Source: Phlyctochytrium arcticum (Eukaryota; Chytridiomycota; Chytridiomycetes; Chytridiales; Chytridiaceae). Taken from it: DNA of 64,000 bases. Below are positions 33,548-43,859 of this stretch, piece by piece (position 1 is the first letter of the stretch; the number at the start of each line of letters is the position of its first letter). Position numbers and translations under genes: made by a program. The stretch is from contig JAHLKI010000001.1 in assembly GCA_025602905.1 (NCBI GenBank), positions 434,001-498,000 of the forward strand, written 5' to 3'. The notes beneath the pieces were generated by a model, which had not been told where the DNA came from, did not search any database, and saw only the letters and a list, made by a program, of their open reading frames with translations.

Positions 33548-35038
33548 ATGACCGCCACGACTACTACCACAAACATGGTCGACTACAACTCGTTCAATCC
33601 CCAGAGCAAGATTGGCGAGGTGATTGATGACGGCCGCCTGACCCTCGTCTCAATCCTTGGCATGGGCTCCTTTGCCGTCGTCTACCTCGCCCAAGACACC
33701 TCGGACCCCGACACAGTCTACGCCGTAAAGTGTCTCTTCAAGCACAACCTCACTCCCACCCAACTCCAGATTCAGCACCGCGAAGCCGCCATCATGGCCC
33801 ACCTCTCGGGTCACCCCAACATTGTCCACTTGTACAAAAAAGTCGAAACCGACGAATGCCTCTACCTCGTCATGGAATACTGCGACACGGACCTATTTGA
33901 CTTGATTGAGCAGCGCGATGGGTTAAATGACCGCATGACGCGTACCGTCTTTAACCAACTCCTCGACGCCCTTGAACACTGCCATCGCCGCGGCATCTAC
34001 CACCGCGATCTCAAACCCGAAAACGTCCTCGTCATCTACGGGGACCACCCTACCGATCTGACTCTAAAACTCACCGATTTCGGTCTCGCCACCTCCCAAA
34101 CTTGGTCGGACGATTTCGGCTGCGGCAGTGTCCGCTACATGGCCCCCGAAACCCTGAATGCCACCAACGACTCGGACGGCTACAACCCCGCCGCCAACGA
34201 TGTCTGGGGTCTCGGCATCATGCTCGTCAACCTCTTGACGGGTCAAAACCCCTGGGCTCAACCCTCCTCGTCGGATGCCCTCTTTGATCAACTCGCCGTC
34301 CACGGTCCTCACGTGGTGGGCAAACAGTTTGGCTTTTCCCGGGACGTGACGCAACTCTTGGCCCGCATCTTTGATTTGGATCCCGTGGCTCGACCCACCA
34401 TCAAGGAACTCCGCCCACTCTTTGCCCAGATTCGGTACTTTTCCGACCAGTCCTTTGACTCGGCGTCTTCTCCCGTCTCCACCGTCCCTGATTCAGATGA
34501 TGAAACCGCCGTCGTTGCTTCCACCACGGTCCAAGCACCCATTCCGGATGTCCAAGACAATGTTAATCATCTCTCGGTCCCCACTACCCCGGCCGCTACC
34601 AAGACCCGATCGCACCTCTCGTGGAGCTCTGACACGGACGAAATGGATTTCGAGGCTGTCCCCGTATTCGAGTCGCCTAAACCCGTTGCCAAGATCGTTG
34701 ATGTTGTCACTGCTCCTCCTCAACAACCTATTGCTGTCATCGCGCCCATCAAGCCCAAACAGATGTCGGTTGCAACAGCTCCTCCTCCTTCTCGCCCCGT
34801 GACCCACCAAGTCAAACCCTCCCACTCTCCCCCCGCCCGCTCCAACAAGCACCAAAAAGGCAAACGCCGCCCCCTCAAAAACCACGATAAAGCTCCACCC
34901 CCAACCCCGCACCTCCCCCGACAACTCTTTGCGGCCCGAGACTTGGTCTCGGCTGCAGTTGACCGGGTCAGTTGTTTACTCGTTGGGTGGACCGAAAAAG
35001 GACAAGGGTCGCAGTGGGTTTGTGTTGTGGGTGGTTGA
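33548..35038 (+). CDS. Serine/threonine protein kinase, Ran1/Vhs1/Sks1-like
   Basis: The start is chosen at ATG 33548 (MTATTTTTNMVDYN), about 496 aa without introns in the kinase core. An upstream in-frame ATG at 33458 adds a Ser/Thr-rich leader. Kinase landmarks: glycine loop LGMGSFAVVYLA (about 37-48), YAVKCLF with the ATP-binding Lys (61), a YHRDLKPEN catalytic loop, TDFGLAT, and GCGSVRYMAPE in the activation segment. The catalytic domain ends near residue 300. The tail is disordered and contains a short SWSSDTDEMDFEAVP motif that also resembles the tails of fungal Ran1/Vhs1-group kinases. In yeasts this group acts in nutrient response, glucose sensing and meiotic entry; the role here is inferred. 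The last roughly 30 codons may be read-through into an intron or 3' UTR. Confidence 0.8.
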   Translation: MTATTTTTNMVDYNSFNPQSKIGEVIDDGRLTLVSILGMGSFAVVYLAQDTSDPDTVYAVKCLFKHNLTPTQLQIQHREAAIMAHLSGHPNIVHLYKKVETDECLYLVMEYCDTDLFDLIEQRDGLNDRMTRTVFNQLLDALEHCHRRGIYHRDLKPENVLVIYGDHPTDLTLKLTDFGLATSQTWSDDFGCGSVRYMAPETLNATNDSDGYNPAANDVWGLGIMLVNLLTGQNPWAQPSSSDALFDQLAVHGPHVVGKQFGFSRDVTQLLARIFDLDPVARPTIKELRPLFAQIRYFSDQSFDSASSPVSTVPDSDDETAVVASTTVQAPIPDVQDNVNHLSVPTTPAATKTRSHLSWSSDTDEMDFEAVPVFESPKPVAKIVDVVTAPPQQPIAVIAPIKPKQMSVATAPPPSRPVTHQVKPSHSPPARSNKHQKGKRRPLKNHDKAPPPTPHLPRQLFAARDLVSAAVDRVSCLLVGWTEKGQGSQWVCVVGG

Positions 35039-35636
35039 TGAAGTTTGTTGGATGAAGTTTGGGATGGTTTTTTTTTTGCCTCTTTTTCTTGTGTCATACT
35101 TTTTTTGCTTTTTCTTTTTGTACTATGTGTAAGAAAGAGACGTTTTTTTTTTGTGTGTGTGTGCGTTTTTGCAAAATTGTGTGTGTGTGTTTGTTGTTTG
35201 GTTGTGCAGTATTATTATGTCGTGGGAATATGGTCTGCGTTTTGGAAGTTGAAGTTGGTAGTAATCATTTTGTTGGAGAGAATGTGAGGGAGAAGCTGAG
35301 GATGGTAAGATGGTTTCAAGACCTCCGAGATATGTACGGGGGTCTAGAGTCAGAATGGATTGTCCAAAGACGATGAGAATGAGTTGAAAAGTCTGCGTGT
35401 GTATGTGTGTGTCAAAAAAAACCCGTGGGATATGTTGGGTGTGGAGCGGGGGATTTTTTTGAGTATAAGACTGATTGTGATGTTGATGTGTAGAGACCGA
35501 GTGAGTGATTTACCGTTTGCGGCGAGGATCGCTATGTAATGTATGTATGTGAGAACCAGTGACATTGGCGGCGGGTAGTCGAGTGTGATATGCCACGTAT
35601 GCCGACCCAGTAATATGTGGGGATGGTAACAGAACA
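35039..35636. other. 3' flank of kinase gene, GT-rich
   Basis: T- and GT-rich sequence with TGTGTG runs (35150-35190, 35395-35410) and T homopolymers. It probably holds the kinase 3' UTR. No gene is seen. Confidence 0.45.
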
Positions 35637-36243
35637 GTGGGTGGTGATCAGAAGATGGGCGAGGGACTCACTAACGCCCTCCTCTCCAGACGTGTCAGAC
35701 TTTTAGGTGGAAATATTCCTGCATTCAAAGATTGAGGAAATGTGTGTGTAATGGTGATGATAGTTGAAACGATATGGAGGGTGGTGCGAGGTAGTTTGGA
35801 ACGAATAAGTATCGGAACGGTTGGTGGGAAAGGGAAAAATAAGGATATATATACTTTTTTTGCTCTGTAGCTGATTGTGTGAGAGAGTGAGTGAGAGAGA
35901 ACCGGTAAAAAAAAAACCCCTGGGAAACTCCTACCAATGTGTTTGGGGATGTGTATGCGATGGGGGGTGGTGGTCAGAAGATGGGCGAGGACTCACTAAC
36001 GCCCTCCTCTCCACACGTGTCAGACTTTTAGCTGAATGCATTCAAAGATTGAGGAAATGTGTGTGTGTAAATGGTGATGATATGAGGTGGTGCGAGGTAG
36101 TTTGGAACGAAACGGTTGGTGGGAAGGGGGAAAAATAAGGATATATACTTTTTTGCTCTGTAGCTGATTGTGTTGAGATTGTGTGAGAACGCGGGTAGGC
36201 AAAAAAAAAACCCCCTGGGAAACCCTACCAATGTGTTTTGTCG
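35637..36243 (+). repeat. Tandem duplication of about 300 bp, two copies
   Basis: Copy 1 (about 35637-35943) and copy 2 (about 35957-36243) share CAGAAGATGGGCGAG, TCACTAACGCCCTCCTCTCC and CATTCAAAGATTGAGGAAAT. They also share GAGGTAGTTTGGAACGAA, TTTTGCTCTGTAGCTGATTG and the A-run followed by CCCTGGGAAA. They differ by small indels. No coding sense is seen. Confidence 0.85.
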
Positions 36244-36279
36244 GAGGGGGACGTTCCCAAAAAAAAAAAACAGTGGAGA

Positions 36280-37360
36280 AATCGTCCAAGACTTGTTTTC
36301 CAAAAAAAGGGTTCAATAGCGACCTGTATATTCCGGGTCTCAACTCGCATTACTGAAACTAGATATCTGATGATATTGGAGCCCCACGTCGTGAGAAAAA
36401 CGTCAAGTCTCCTTCTTTTCATCAGTCACCTAACGTAAAGAAGATACTTGATCTTGGGTGTTTTGTCCCGTACACCTATCTTTTAACCAACAGCCAATCG
36501 AGTGAAAAGGAAGGTGAGTACTAACTGATTTTCAGTCCTCTTAGACAAAAACTCTACGTTGCCTTAGAATCTCAATCCAACAAATGAGGGCAAATGTGTC
36601 ATTTGCGGAAATGTTCAAGGTGTAAGCCAACCCGTGTCCTATGAAAAAAGGGCCGTGAGAAAGTTTCGAGTTTTTGCAAAAAGGTCGGGTGTTGGCCTCA
36701 ACTACAAACACTGGCACTTCCATCACTAAATGACCGGTTCCTGTAAAACTAAAATCCCACATAATCCGTTCCACTGTCTTGAGGAGAAAAATACGGGTAT
36801 AGTTCGTTTTGCCTAAAGCAAGTTCATCGAAAAAAAATATCTGCAAAACCCCGAAAATGTCCTTTCGGAATGGTGTCTCTGATGTGGAGGTACAAGTTTT
36901 CGATGTATGCGTATGAATACGTATCATCCAAACCCACGTCAAAGTAACCCGGGCTGCCCGGGCTGCAGCTTTCGAGATGAAATAGATGTATGCATGACAA
37001 TGGTCGAAGAATTCGACAGTTGATTGATTGTATTTATGGGAAAATGTCAATCTTGAATGAGTCGAGTACGGGTCTTCTTGTCCGGTACACCAAAATCCAG
37101 ATCCAACCACTGATTTTATTTGTTGAGAGGGGGGGCAGATATCCTATAAAACAGAAAAGCCGTGAGAAATTTTTTGTATTTGCCTCTAAAGAGCTTTGAT
37201 GATGTGCGGTTTTCTGCCCATGATGTTCCAGATTCTCTTGCAAAATGGAACCGAAACCCCATTTCGAGATTCCAAACTCTGCCATTGATCTGGAGATACA
37301 AAAGCTTTCGAACGATGCGTAAATCATAGTAGCATTAACTCCAAGTCGCAATCCATGAAT
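36280..37360. repeat. Diverged repeat units, no gene called
   Basis: Three stretches (about 36285-36420, 36640-36960, 37140-37350) share weakly similar words in the same order: GCCGTGAGAAA, a gapped TGATxTGGAGxTACAA, a following TTTCGAxxxATGCGTA, and CCACGTC or AACTCCAAGTC. Open frames over this area differ between units and show no domain. I read them as old copies of one repeat. Confidence 0.35.
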
Positions 37361-37793
37361 ATTCATGCCGGAGATGATGGGAAAGGAGAATTTGTGTATT
37401 GAGTGAGAGACTCATCGGTAACGCCATGCGAATATCAGAACTGTGCGGGTAACTACTAGGAGAAGCCGTCCTGCGAGTAACAGCGGGATTGCTATTTAGT
37501 TGTTTTTGTGAGACAATTCGCAGAACTCGGGGGATCAGTAAAACTCTTTCGACCATGATAGACATTTAGTAGACCGTATACTCGAGATGGGTGATCCCTG
37601 TGTAGCCTTCAAGTTATGCATAGCCTGTAATCTGCGCGGCGGACTTGATTGTTGGGCAACTTGAAATGCTGGTGAGATCATTTGGGCAAATCAGCTGCTG
37701 AATCCGATTTCACCATCAATCATAGACTTGGGCACTTACTTCCTCCGCGGTGTAAAATTTAGCGCAGTACATCTTTTCCTGATTGAAAATCAA

Positions 37794-37925
37794 CTACGGT
37801 AGTGCCGGCATGAATGAGTCGCAAGGATATTGCCAAGTTTGGCGTCCGATGCACGTTGAGGAAGATTTCCAAATGTATCAGCAACGGGATTCAAATCAGG
37901 AGAGTTCGGGCCCAAAGTGGTAGAC
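37794..37925 (-). pseudogene. Tc1/mariner-like transposase scrap
   Basis: The minus strand reads GPNSPDLNPVADTFG, close to the SPDLNPIEN motif around the second catalytic Asp of Tc1/mariner (IS630-type) transposases, and runs about 40 codons before a stop at 37794-37796. Upstream codons contain a stop within 20 residues. Nothing else of the transposase is recognisable. Confidence 0.4.
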
Positions 37926-38904
37926 GAGCGCGTTGATAATCAACATTTCGACGCACGGATACGTAAAAACACTTTATCGCCGAATGTTGTGTGAGGAGAT
38001 CCCGTTCTGTCCAACATGGATGGATCCAATGCCATGACTACTTGATGATGCCCACTCCCATAATTGCAACCGACCACTGTTGTTGTGGTGAGCTTGAATG
38101 TCATAAACAGGAGTCTGCTGTGCGGGCATTCCTCGGCCTGCTTCATTCTGTTCAACTTGGAGGATCAAAACGGGGTTGATAAATTGCGCGAGTTCCGTTC
38201 TGGCCTGATGGTTATGCATTAGCGATCGGTGTTTAAGAAAATCTGGGGAATGGGGTTGACGAAACTGAACGCGTGAAAATGTAGAGTATTGGTGGTGGTG
38301 GTGTGCGCAGGTGATATTGCGAGCGCAACATTCGTCCATAGAGGTTATGATTGGTAGGTATGATGCGTGACTCCAGTGATTGTACTGCGAGGATCAAGCC
38401 TTTGTGGCTGCATTATTGTAGGGTGCGAGGAAATTACATACCATTTCATTTCGGAGAATGTGGGTTCACGGTGATGTCCGTTGATGATCTGTACGGTGGT
38501 CGTATTGCTGGACGCACGTATGGGCTCGATCTTGATTCTTGTGAACGCTGCTACGTGTAGAGTGAGCCAGGTCTCCAGAGTCGTTCTGAACGTGGGAAGT
38601 CGTACCGAGCAGGCATAATGACGGCAAACATCAGTTTAGTTGAACGTGTGGTGTATGATGCTCCTCCTCGGTCGCCGATGATCATCTTGCATCAACTGTC
38701 CGACGGTGACAAGTCTATCGAACTTTCCGGTACTGCCACTGCTCGGGCAGTAATGTTTAGTTTGAAGATTCCAGGCAGATCTGAATGGGTCAGAATGACT
38801 TCGAATACTGGTGAAGAGGGTAATGCAGGTCATCCGATAATCAGCACGGCAGCTTGAGTCGCACTCGCAGGTGATTTTGTTAGTATAAAGGTCCGCCCGA
38901 GCCA
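37926..38904. other. Intergenic, nothing recognised
   Basis: Several overlapping open frames of 60-120 codons occur on both strands, none with a domain or consistent splice signals. No repeat structure stands out before the array at 38.9 kb. Confidence 0.4.
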
Positions 38905-39760
38905 GAGTGTCATCTTGGAGGGTGAGCATGACCTGTAGTGGGTAATTGAGATGATGCGACGAGTAAGTGCAACTTGGGGTGATAGTGAGGATGTTGGATA
39001 TGATAGGCCTGGGTCCTTGCGCAGATTATGCCAATGTGAGGGAAAAGGGTGATGAAGATTATGCGACGAGTAAGATAATTCTGTGCGATGCTGATGCTAG
39101 TGTCGGAGATCATAGGCCTCGGCCCTTGCGCAGATGATGCCGATGTGAGGCAAAAGGGAGTGTGCGGTGAGCGGGAAGGTCCCGTAGACGATGCCGTTTG
39201 TATGGAGTCAGAATCAAACGTTGGAGGGGAAAAATGACCGGTAGTGGGTGATGGAGTTGATGCGATGAGTAAGAGCAATTTGGGTCATGCTAGTGATGTT
39301 GGATATGATAGGCCTGAGTCCTTGTGCAGATGATGCCAATGTGAGGGAACGCGGAGTGTGCGGTAAGCGGGAAGGTCCCTTAGGTGATGCCGTTTGTATG
39401 GACCCAGATTTCAACGTTGGAGGGTAAGAATGACCTGTATCGAGTAATGGAGATGAGGCGACGAGCAAGGGCATTATGGGTACTGCTAATGTCGGAGATC
39501 ATAAACCTAGGTTCTTGCGCAGATGGTGTCGATGAGGGAGTATGCGGTGAGCAGGAAGGTCCCGTAGGCGATGCCGTTTGAATGGCGCCAAAGTCCAACC
39601 AAGCTTCGAGGGTAAAAATGACCTGCATCGAGTGATGGGGATGAGGCGACGAGAAAGAGAATTATGGGTGATGCTGTTGATGGCGGAGGTGACAAGCCTA
39701 GGTCCTTGCGTAGCCGTCGCTGATGTTCGGGGAAAGGTAATAGGTAATGAGCGGGTAAGT
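38905..39760 (+). repeat. Tandem array, about 185-200-bp unit, 4-5 imperfect copies
   Basis: Each unit carries TTGGAGGG(T/G)-AAAAATGACCTG, a GATGCGACGAGTAAG-type segment, GATCATAGGCCT, CCTTGCGCAGATGATGCC and GCGGGAAGGTCCCGTAG. Unit starts are near 38912, 39214, 39414 and 39600; the first interval also holds a partial extra copy (about 39040). Minus-strand frames through the array give Ser/Pro-rich repeats only because the unit is repeated. Confidence 0.8.
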
Positions 39761-40609
39761 TGATCAGTAAGCGAGTTGGTGGGTTTAGTTGATTGAAGCA
39801 AAGGGTTGCAGAAGACGAAGGCACAAGATCGCACTTTGGATGCGCGGATGATGGCGAGGTGATCAGGCGATGAGGGTCTTGAGGTGGCAAAGGAGTTGTC
39901 GGAAAGTAAGATGACGATGGAGGTAGTGCGGTCACGGTGACTGGCGTCCAGAGTCTGGCTGACGAGGACTGTGTTGTCCCAGAGGAAAGCCAGAGAACGC
40001 AGGGCGAAAAAGCGGTTGTCCTGATGGCAATGATTGGATGAGCGCTAGGATATGCCCCGCCCAAAGGCGGCTTATTGCTTGGCATCGATTGGGAGCCCGA
40101 AGGGTTAAGGCAAGTGAGAACGTTTTGCGGGTGGTGATTGGTGTTCAAAGAAGCGCCTGCCGCCAGAGGATACAAGGTGGTCGATGAACGTCGGTATTTT
40201 GGTCGATGATATTTCGTGTCGCCGTTGCTGAAAAAGTCCTATTATGCAGTATGTGTCGGTATATCGATACCAGTTGCTGTGGGCCTGATGCTCGAAAAAA
40301 ACTGCGGGGGGAAAAGGGGGAATGGGCCTTGGACTTATATATTCCCCGAGGTGACCCTTGATTTCGCGCGGGCCAAAAGTCAGATTCCCCCTTCTGCGCG
40401 GACGCGACGCGTAGGATCGCATTTCTGGGTGTGATCAATTGTTTGCGCGCGGCCAAATATAGATTTCAGGATGTGGGGGCGATTGGATTTTGGTTGTTGA
40501 ACGAACGAGGATATGTTGAGGGCCATAATGTCCTCACAATATGGGTGTGGTATGGCAGACCAGGGTAGGAATTAATAGCTGTCTGGGCCGTTCTTGATCC
40601 GACATTGGA
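39761..40609. other. Intergenic, nothing recognised
   Basis: A minus-strand Pro/Ser-rich frame (39830-40175) is contiguous with the array and has no recognisable domain. Words such as GCGCGG with CCAAA occur twice near 40370 and 40448. No gene is called. Confidence 0.4.
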
Positions 40610-40990
40610 CTGCATTACTTGTGCTGCTGGATAATGCCCAAATCTAAAGATCCGAGGCGTGGTGGGTGTTCTGCGCATCCTGGACTAGAACAGCGGTGTT
40701 GGTCGGTAGTTTTGTAAATGGTCCATGTTAGAAGATGAGATATTTTGGAACAGTGAAACGGCCCGGAAAAAGTAAAAAAGGAGGCCGCAAATCATGAGCG
40801 GCCTGTCTAAGCCACGTGGGAAAAGGTCCAAAACGGGTCCAATCATGAAATTGATTTCAGTATCACGTGTCGTGACTTCTAACCAACCATTCAGTCTGTT
40901 TCGCACATGAAGAGGAGCATCTGAAGCTGCCCGTATCAAACATATTGGGATTCTGGGCGCAGCGCAGCACAAGGCAACAATTGTTCAATG
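40610..40990 (-). repeat. Dispersed repeat, copy 2 (inverted relative to 26.2 kb)
   Basis: Read on the minus strand it contains CTTTTCCCACGTGGCTTAG, TTCCGGGCCGTTTCACTGTTC, GGATGCGCAGAACACCCAC and CTCGGATCTTTAGATTTGGG in the same order as the 26.2-kb copy. It extends to the TATGG..TCAACA(T/C)ATCCTCG block beyond. Confidence 0.7.
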
Positions 40991-41123
40991 ATCAAGCATG
41001 GAATTATGTTTTCTTCCAAAATCTGGATATATTCATGCGGAGGACCACAGTACTAACTATTCACGCATCTAGAATTTGGATTAAATATACATTGGTCCAT
41101 TGCACTACTCTACAAAACAGAAT

Positions 41124-42530
41124 CTACTCGAATAATACGTCCATTGCGTTGTCATACAAAAACATTCCGAGCCGATTGGCCTCTGACCGCAAATCTTTCA
41201 AAAATTCGTCCTTCAACTGCATGTCTTGATGTTCGTCAAACATTTCGACCCGGACCGTCCTATTCACCAATTTCCAAGTACCAATGACTCGCCCCTGATG
41301 CAACACTGTAGGCAAAATGATGCCGTTTTTGGTCCAAACCTTGTGCTTTAATTCTGGCGGTAGCCAAAACCCTTTATCTTTGTGCGCTAGCAAAAGTGGA
41401 TCGAATCGGTACAAGAGTCTAGTAGGTATATCTGGCTCATCTACTACGCCGGTGTGGACCAAGGTAGAATCCCACAGCTGCCGACTCACATAAGAGGTTG
41501 TATCAACTTTGCTTTTTGTGCTAGCTTCAACAGCATCCTTTATCGTCACTGGAACAATTTCTCCAGTCCGGACCAGCTCGCTCACTGCAGGTTTAGAATC
41601 TCTCGCGGTCAGGTTGTAATGATACCGAAAGTCCTGTTCATTCGCAGGACCGTTAGCATGGAAATATCGCCCGGCAACTTCCAGAATTGCCTCGGGTTCC
41701 TCCACTGATTCTGGCCAATGGATTGCCGGGGATCTTGCTACCATCTGTACGCGTGACCCCTCTTTAACATCTATGCGGCACCCTACCCCTTCAATGGACG
41801 CACACATAAATACACTGTAGGCGAACCTTCCATCATGCCGGAGATCCTCCAACATTTGACGGGTCAGCGGATTGCCGTTCTCTCTCAAAACCGCCTTTGC
41901 TTCTTCGTACACCGTCTCAAATGCCTTCAAATCATTCTTTCCGGTGACATTCCCACTTTTAATGGAGGACGTTCTTGATGCGCTCACCGGTTTCATAAAT
42001 GCGGCCTTGACTAGATGCCAGTCTTCACTCGCGTAGACGTGAATCGTAGATCTCTGGCCCCATATCCGAACCATTTCTGGACATGTGGTGGCAGCCCGGG
42101 CTATGGAATCTTGTAATTCTTGTATTTGAAAAGAGCCCGCAATCGGAAGCTGGGTCCGGACGGTACGGTTCAGAATGCTCACAAATGCAGGAGTAGGTTC
42201 TTGGGCCTGTACCCCAAATAAGTGCTTGGAAATTATAGCACCCGATGTTGCCGTCATGGGTAAAGTCGAATCAATCAGCAAATTAGATTTCATTCGGAGG
42301 TAGGCCACCTGGTTTCTGGCCAGAGTGAGCGACGGCTTTCCCATGATTTCCTTGTTCAAAGTGGCCGTGGGAAGAGTCGAAGCTGATATGGTGGCTCGTT
42401 GGGGACGCTCTTGTGGGGATTCTTCATCGATCGCAGACTCTGGAGCAGAGGATGTGGCCTTGGGCAACTCGGCAAGTCGTTTTGATGTACGGCGACCCGT
42501 ATCACCAGAAGACGTACGGGTGCGCTTCAT
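41124..42530 (-). CDS. Winged-helix HTH_42 protein, AlkZ-like DNA glycosylase family
   Basis: An intronless 468-aa frame from MKRTRTSSGD. Residues 1-60 are basic and Ser-rich, a possible nuclear-targeting tail. The core starts at LTLARNQVAYLRMKSNLL and continues HLFGVQAQEPTPAFVSIL, then MVRIWGQRSTIHVYASEDWHLV, matching the HTH_42 fold. It ends with ILPTVLHQGRVIGTWKL and a C-terminal helix. In bacterial AlkZ a Gln-x-Gln motif in the same place, here QAQ, is needed to unhook bulky alkyl-DNA adducts and crosslinks; the motif is intact. The function here is inferred from family and motif. The lack of introns among intron-rich neighbours fits horizontal origin but does not prove it. It is divergent from the MDH1B-domain gene. 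Confidence 0.75.
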   Translation of the reverse strand: MKRTRTSSGDTGRRTSKRLAELPKATSSAPESAIDEESPQERPQRATISASTLPTATLNKEIMGKPSLTLARNQVAYLRMKSNLLIDSTLPMTATSGAIISKHLFGVQAQEPTPAFVSILNRTVRTQLPIAGSFQIQELQDSIARAATTCPEMVRIWGQRSTIHVYASEDWHLVKAAFMKPVSASRTSSIKSGNVTGKNDLKAFETVYEEAKAVLRENGNPLTRQMLEDLRHDGRFAYSVFMCASIEGVGCRIDVKEGSRVQMVARSPAIHWPESVEEPEAILEVAGRYFHANGPANEQDFRYHYNLTARDSKPAVSELVRTGEIVPVTIKDAVEASTKSKVDTTSYVSRQLWDSTLVHTGVVDEPDIPTRLLYRFDPLLLAHKDKGFWLPPELKHKVWTKNGIILPTVLHQGRVIGTWKLVNRTVRVEMFDEHQDMQLKDEFLKDLRSEANRLGMFLYDNAMDVLFE

Positions 42531-42867
42531 GAGTGCCTCCTAGTGTGGAGTGCCTTTTGGATCGGTAAAGTGGTCCAGTTTGAAATGTCGGGATTCCCTT
42601 CTTTGAAAATTTGGAGATCCTACGGTGAATGAACTTTAATTCGATTCTTGTTGTCCTCAGGGCACCTTTCTCCAATAGCAACTAATGTTTTCTTTCCAAA
42701 AAGGCCGTCAGATCGAGGAAAATTGGGCTGGTAGGGCAAACATCAACATTTGATGCAAAGCAGCCCTAGCGGAAATTCATTTCCAACCCTCAAAAACTTT
42801 CAGGATCAAGAACTCAAATGAAAGAATGGGTACCATCAACAGTCCGTTTCCACCTTGAATCAAAAAC
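42531..42867. other. Divergent intergenic region, 337 bp
   Basis: It holds the promoters of the HTH_42 gene (minus) and the MDH1B-domain gene (plus). CCAATAGCAAC at about 42671 resembles half of an RFX X-box, but no full palindrome is present. No coding exon is seen. Confidence 0.4.
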
Positions 42868-43515
42868 ATGGCCCATTTTATGATTGCCGGTCGTGCGGAC
42901 GATGTAGAGTATGCGCGCGCCGAACTTCTCGCTCATCATCTTCACCGCAACCTCCCCGACTTTCATGCAACATTTCTCCCTCAACGGGCCGAACAATGTT
43001 CCGATTACATTCGCAAACTGTTTATGAAGAACCGGTGGGACCGACGGATGGCCCGCGACCGCAAGTATAAAGGCACGGAGGATTTACCCCAATGCATTTG
43101 GAGGGAAAGCGGGGAGCTGATAGGTGCGTGGGACGTTCATGATTGATTGAGCTTATAGTCATTGAAGAAAGTAATTGGGCTGTACAGGTAGCACGGCCGA
43201 TTTCTTAAAATTGGTAGGTGATGAAGCACCCGAGGATAGAAAGATGAAAGCTAACGGTATTCCATATAGATCAAGGACACGTATGGACAGGAATATGATG
43301 TGGAGGATTCCGTTTTGGCCGAGATTGCTCAAGAAAACTATAAGCGCCTTCTGGCCAACGAACTTGGGCCTTCCTCTACCTTGACTGTCGCCACAGGAAA
43401 GTCAGACTCCTCAACTCGAGCAACTCCGCACGCGTCGCGCGATGAGCTCAGGCAACCAAGTCGCGTGGGTGTCAAAGTTCCTGCTAGTCCAGTACCAGTT
43501 CGACTGGAAGCCTAG
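42868..43515 (+). CDS. Stand-alone N-terminal domain of MDH1B (cilium-associated)
   Basis: Three exons, 42868-43123, 43188-43213 and 43270-43515, give 175 aa. MAHFMIAGRADDVEYARAEL, HHLHRNLPDF, QCIWRESGELIGGSTADFL and VLAEIAQENYKRL follow the N-terminal roughly 130 residues of animal MDH1B (MAKFVIAGRAD, LQKNLPDF, IIWRELLDRGG, MMVIAQENL) in order. Animal MDH1B then continues into a malate-dehydrogenase fold. Here the chain instead ends in a Ser/Thr/Pro-rich tail and a stop, with the next gene on the other strand 345 bp away. MDH1B is linked to cilia in animals, which fits the other flagellar genes. The domain's own function is not known to me; it has a thioredoxin-like look in its first strand and helix. 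Confidence 0.8.
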
Positions 43516-43859
43516 AGAACAGGTTATCATAGAGATCTAGATCTAGCAAGCTTGAAACTTCATGTAAAATAGAGACAGGCTAGATATTATAGGAATAGCG
43601 TACAGCAGAGGCATGGGAATGACTAGAAGATATACATTTTTGAAACAACGACCAGATCTCAGTAAATACACCCATTCGAGAGGGCTTTCATAAGGTATAA
43701 AGTATTAAACAAGGAAAGATAAAGATAAATATGAGTATGTTGCAGAATAAGGAGAACGTCCAGGGAGTAATAAGTACATGATGCTTGAAGGATGAGAGAC
43801 AGATGGAGATAAGCAAATACAGTACTGTGTCTTGTGAATCTTGAAATGACGTGATGCGA
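43516..43859. other. Convergent intergenic region, 344 bp
   Basis: The tail-to-tail spacer between the MDH1B-domain gene and the GH20 gene. AT-rich, with AGATCTAG words near 43533. No other feature is seen. Confidence 0.45.

Noticed and set aside
36513..36535. Intron-like GTGAGTACTAACTGATTT followed by TCAG
   Set aside because: Only 22 nt from donor to acceptor, too short to splice, and no coding exon on either side.
36541..37110. Minus-strand open frame of about 189 codons
   Set aside because: No domain, odd composition, and it runs through diverged repeat units.
38905..40175. Minus-strand Ser/Pro-rich open frames
   Set aside because: They are a by-product of the roughly 190-bp tandem unit and lie in different frames in different copies.
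42660..42690. RFX X-box in promoters of the flagellar genes
   Set aside because: Only half-site-like words (ATAGCAAC near 42674, GTTGGCAAT near 47768) were seen, with no full palindrome.
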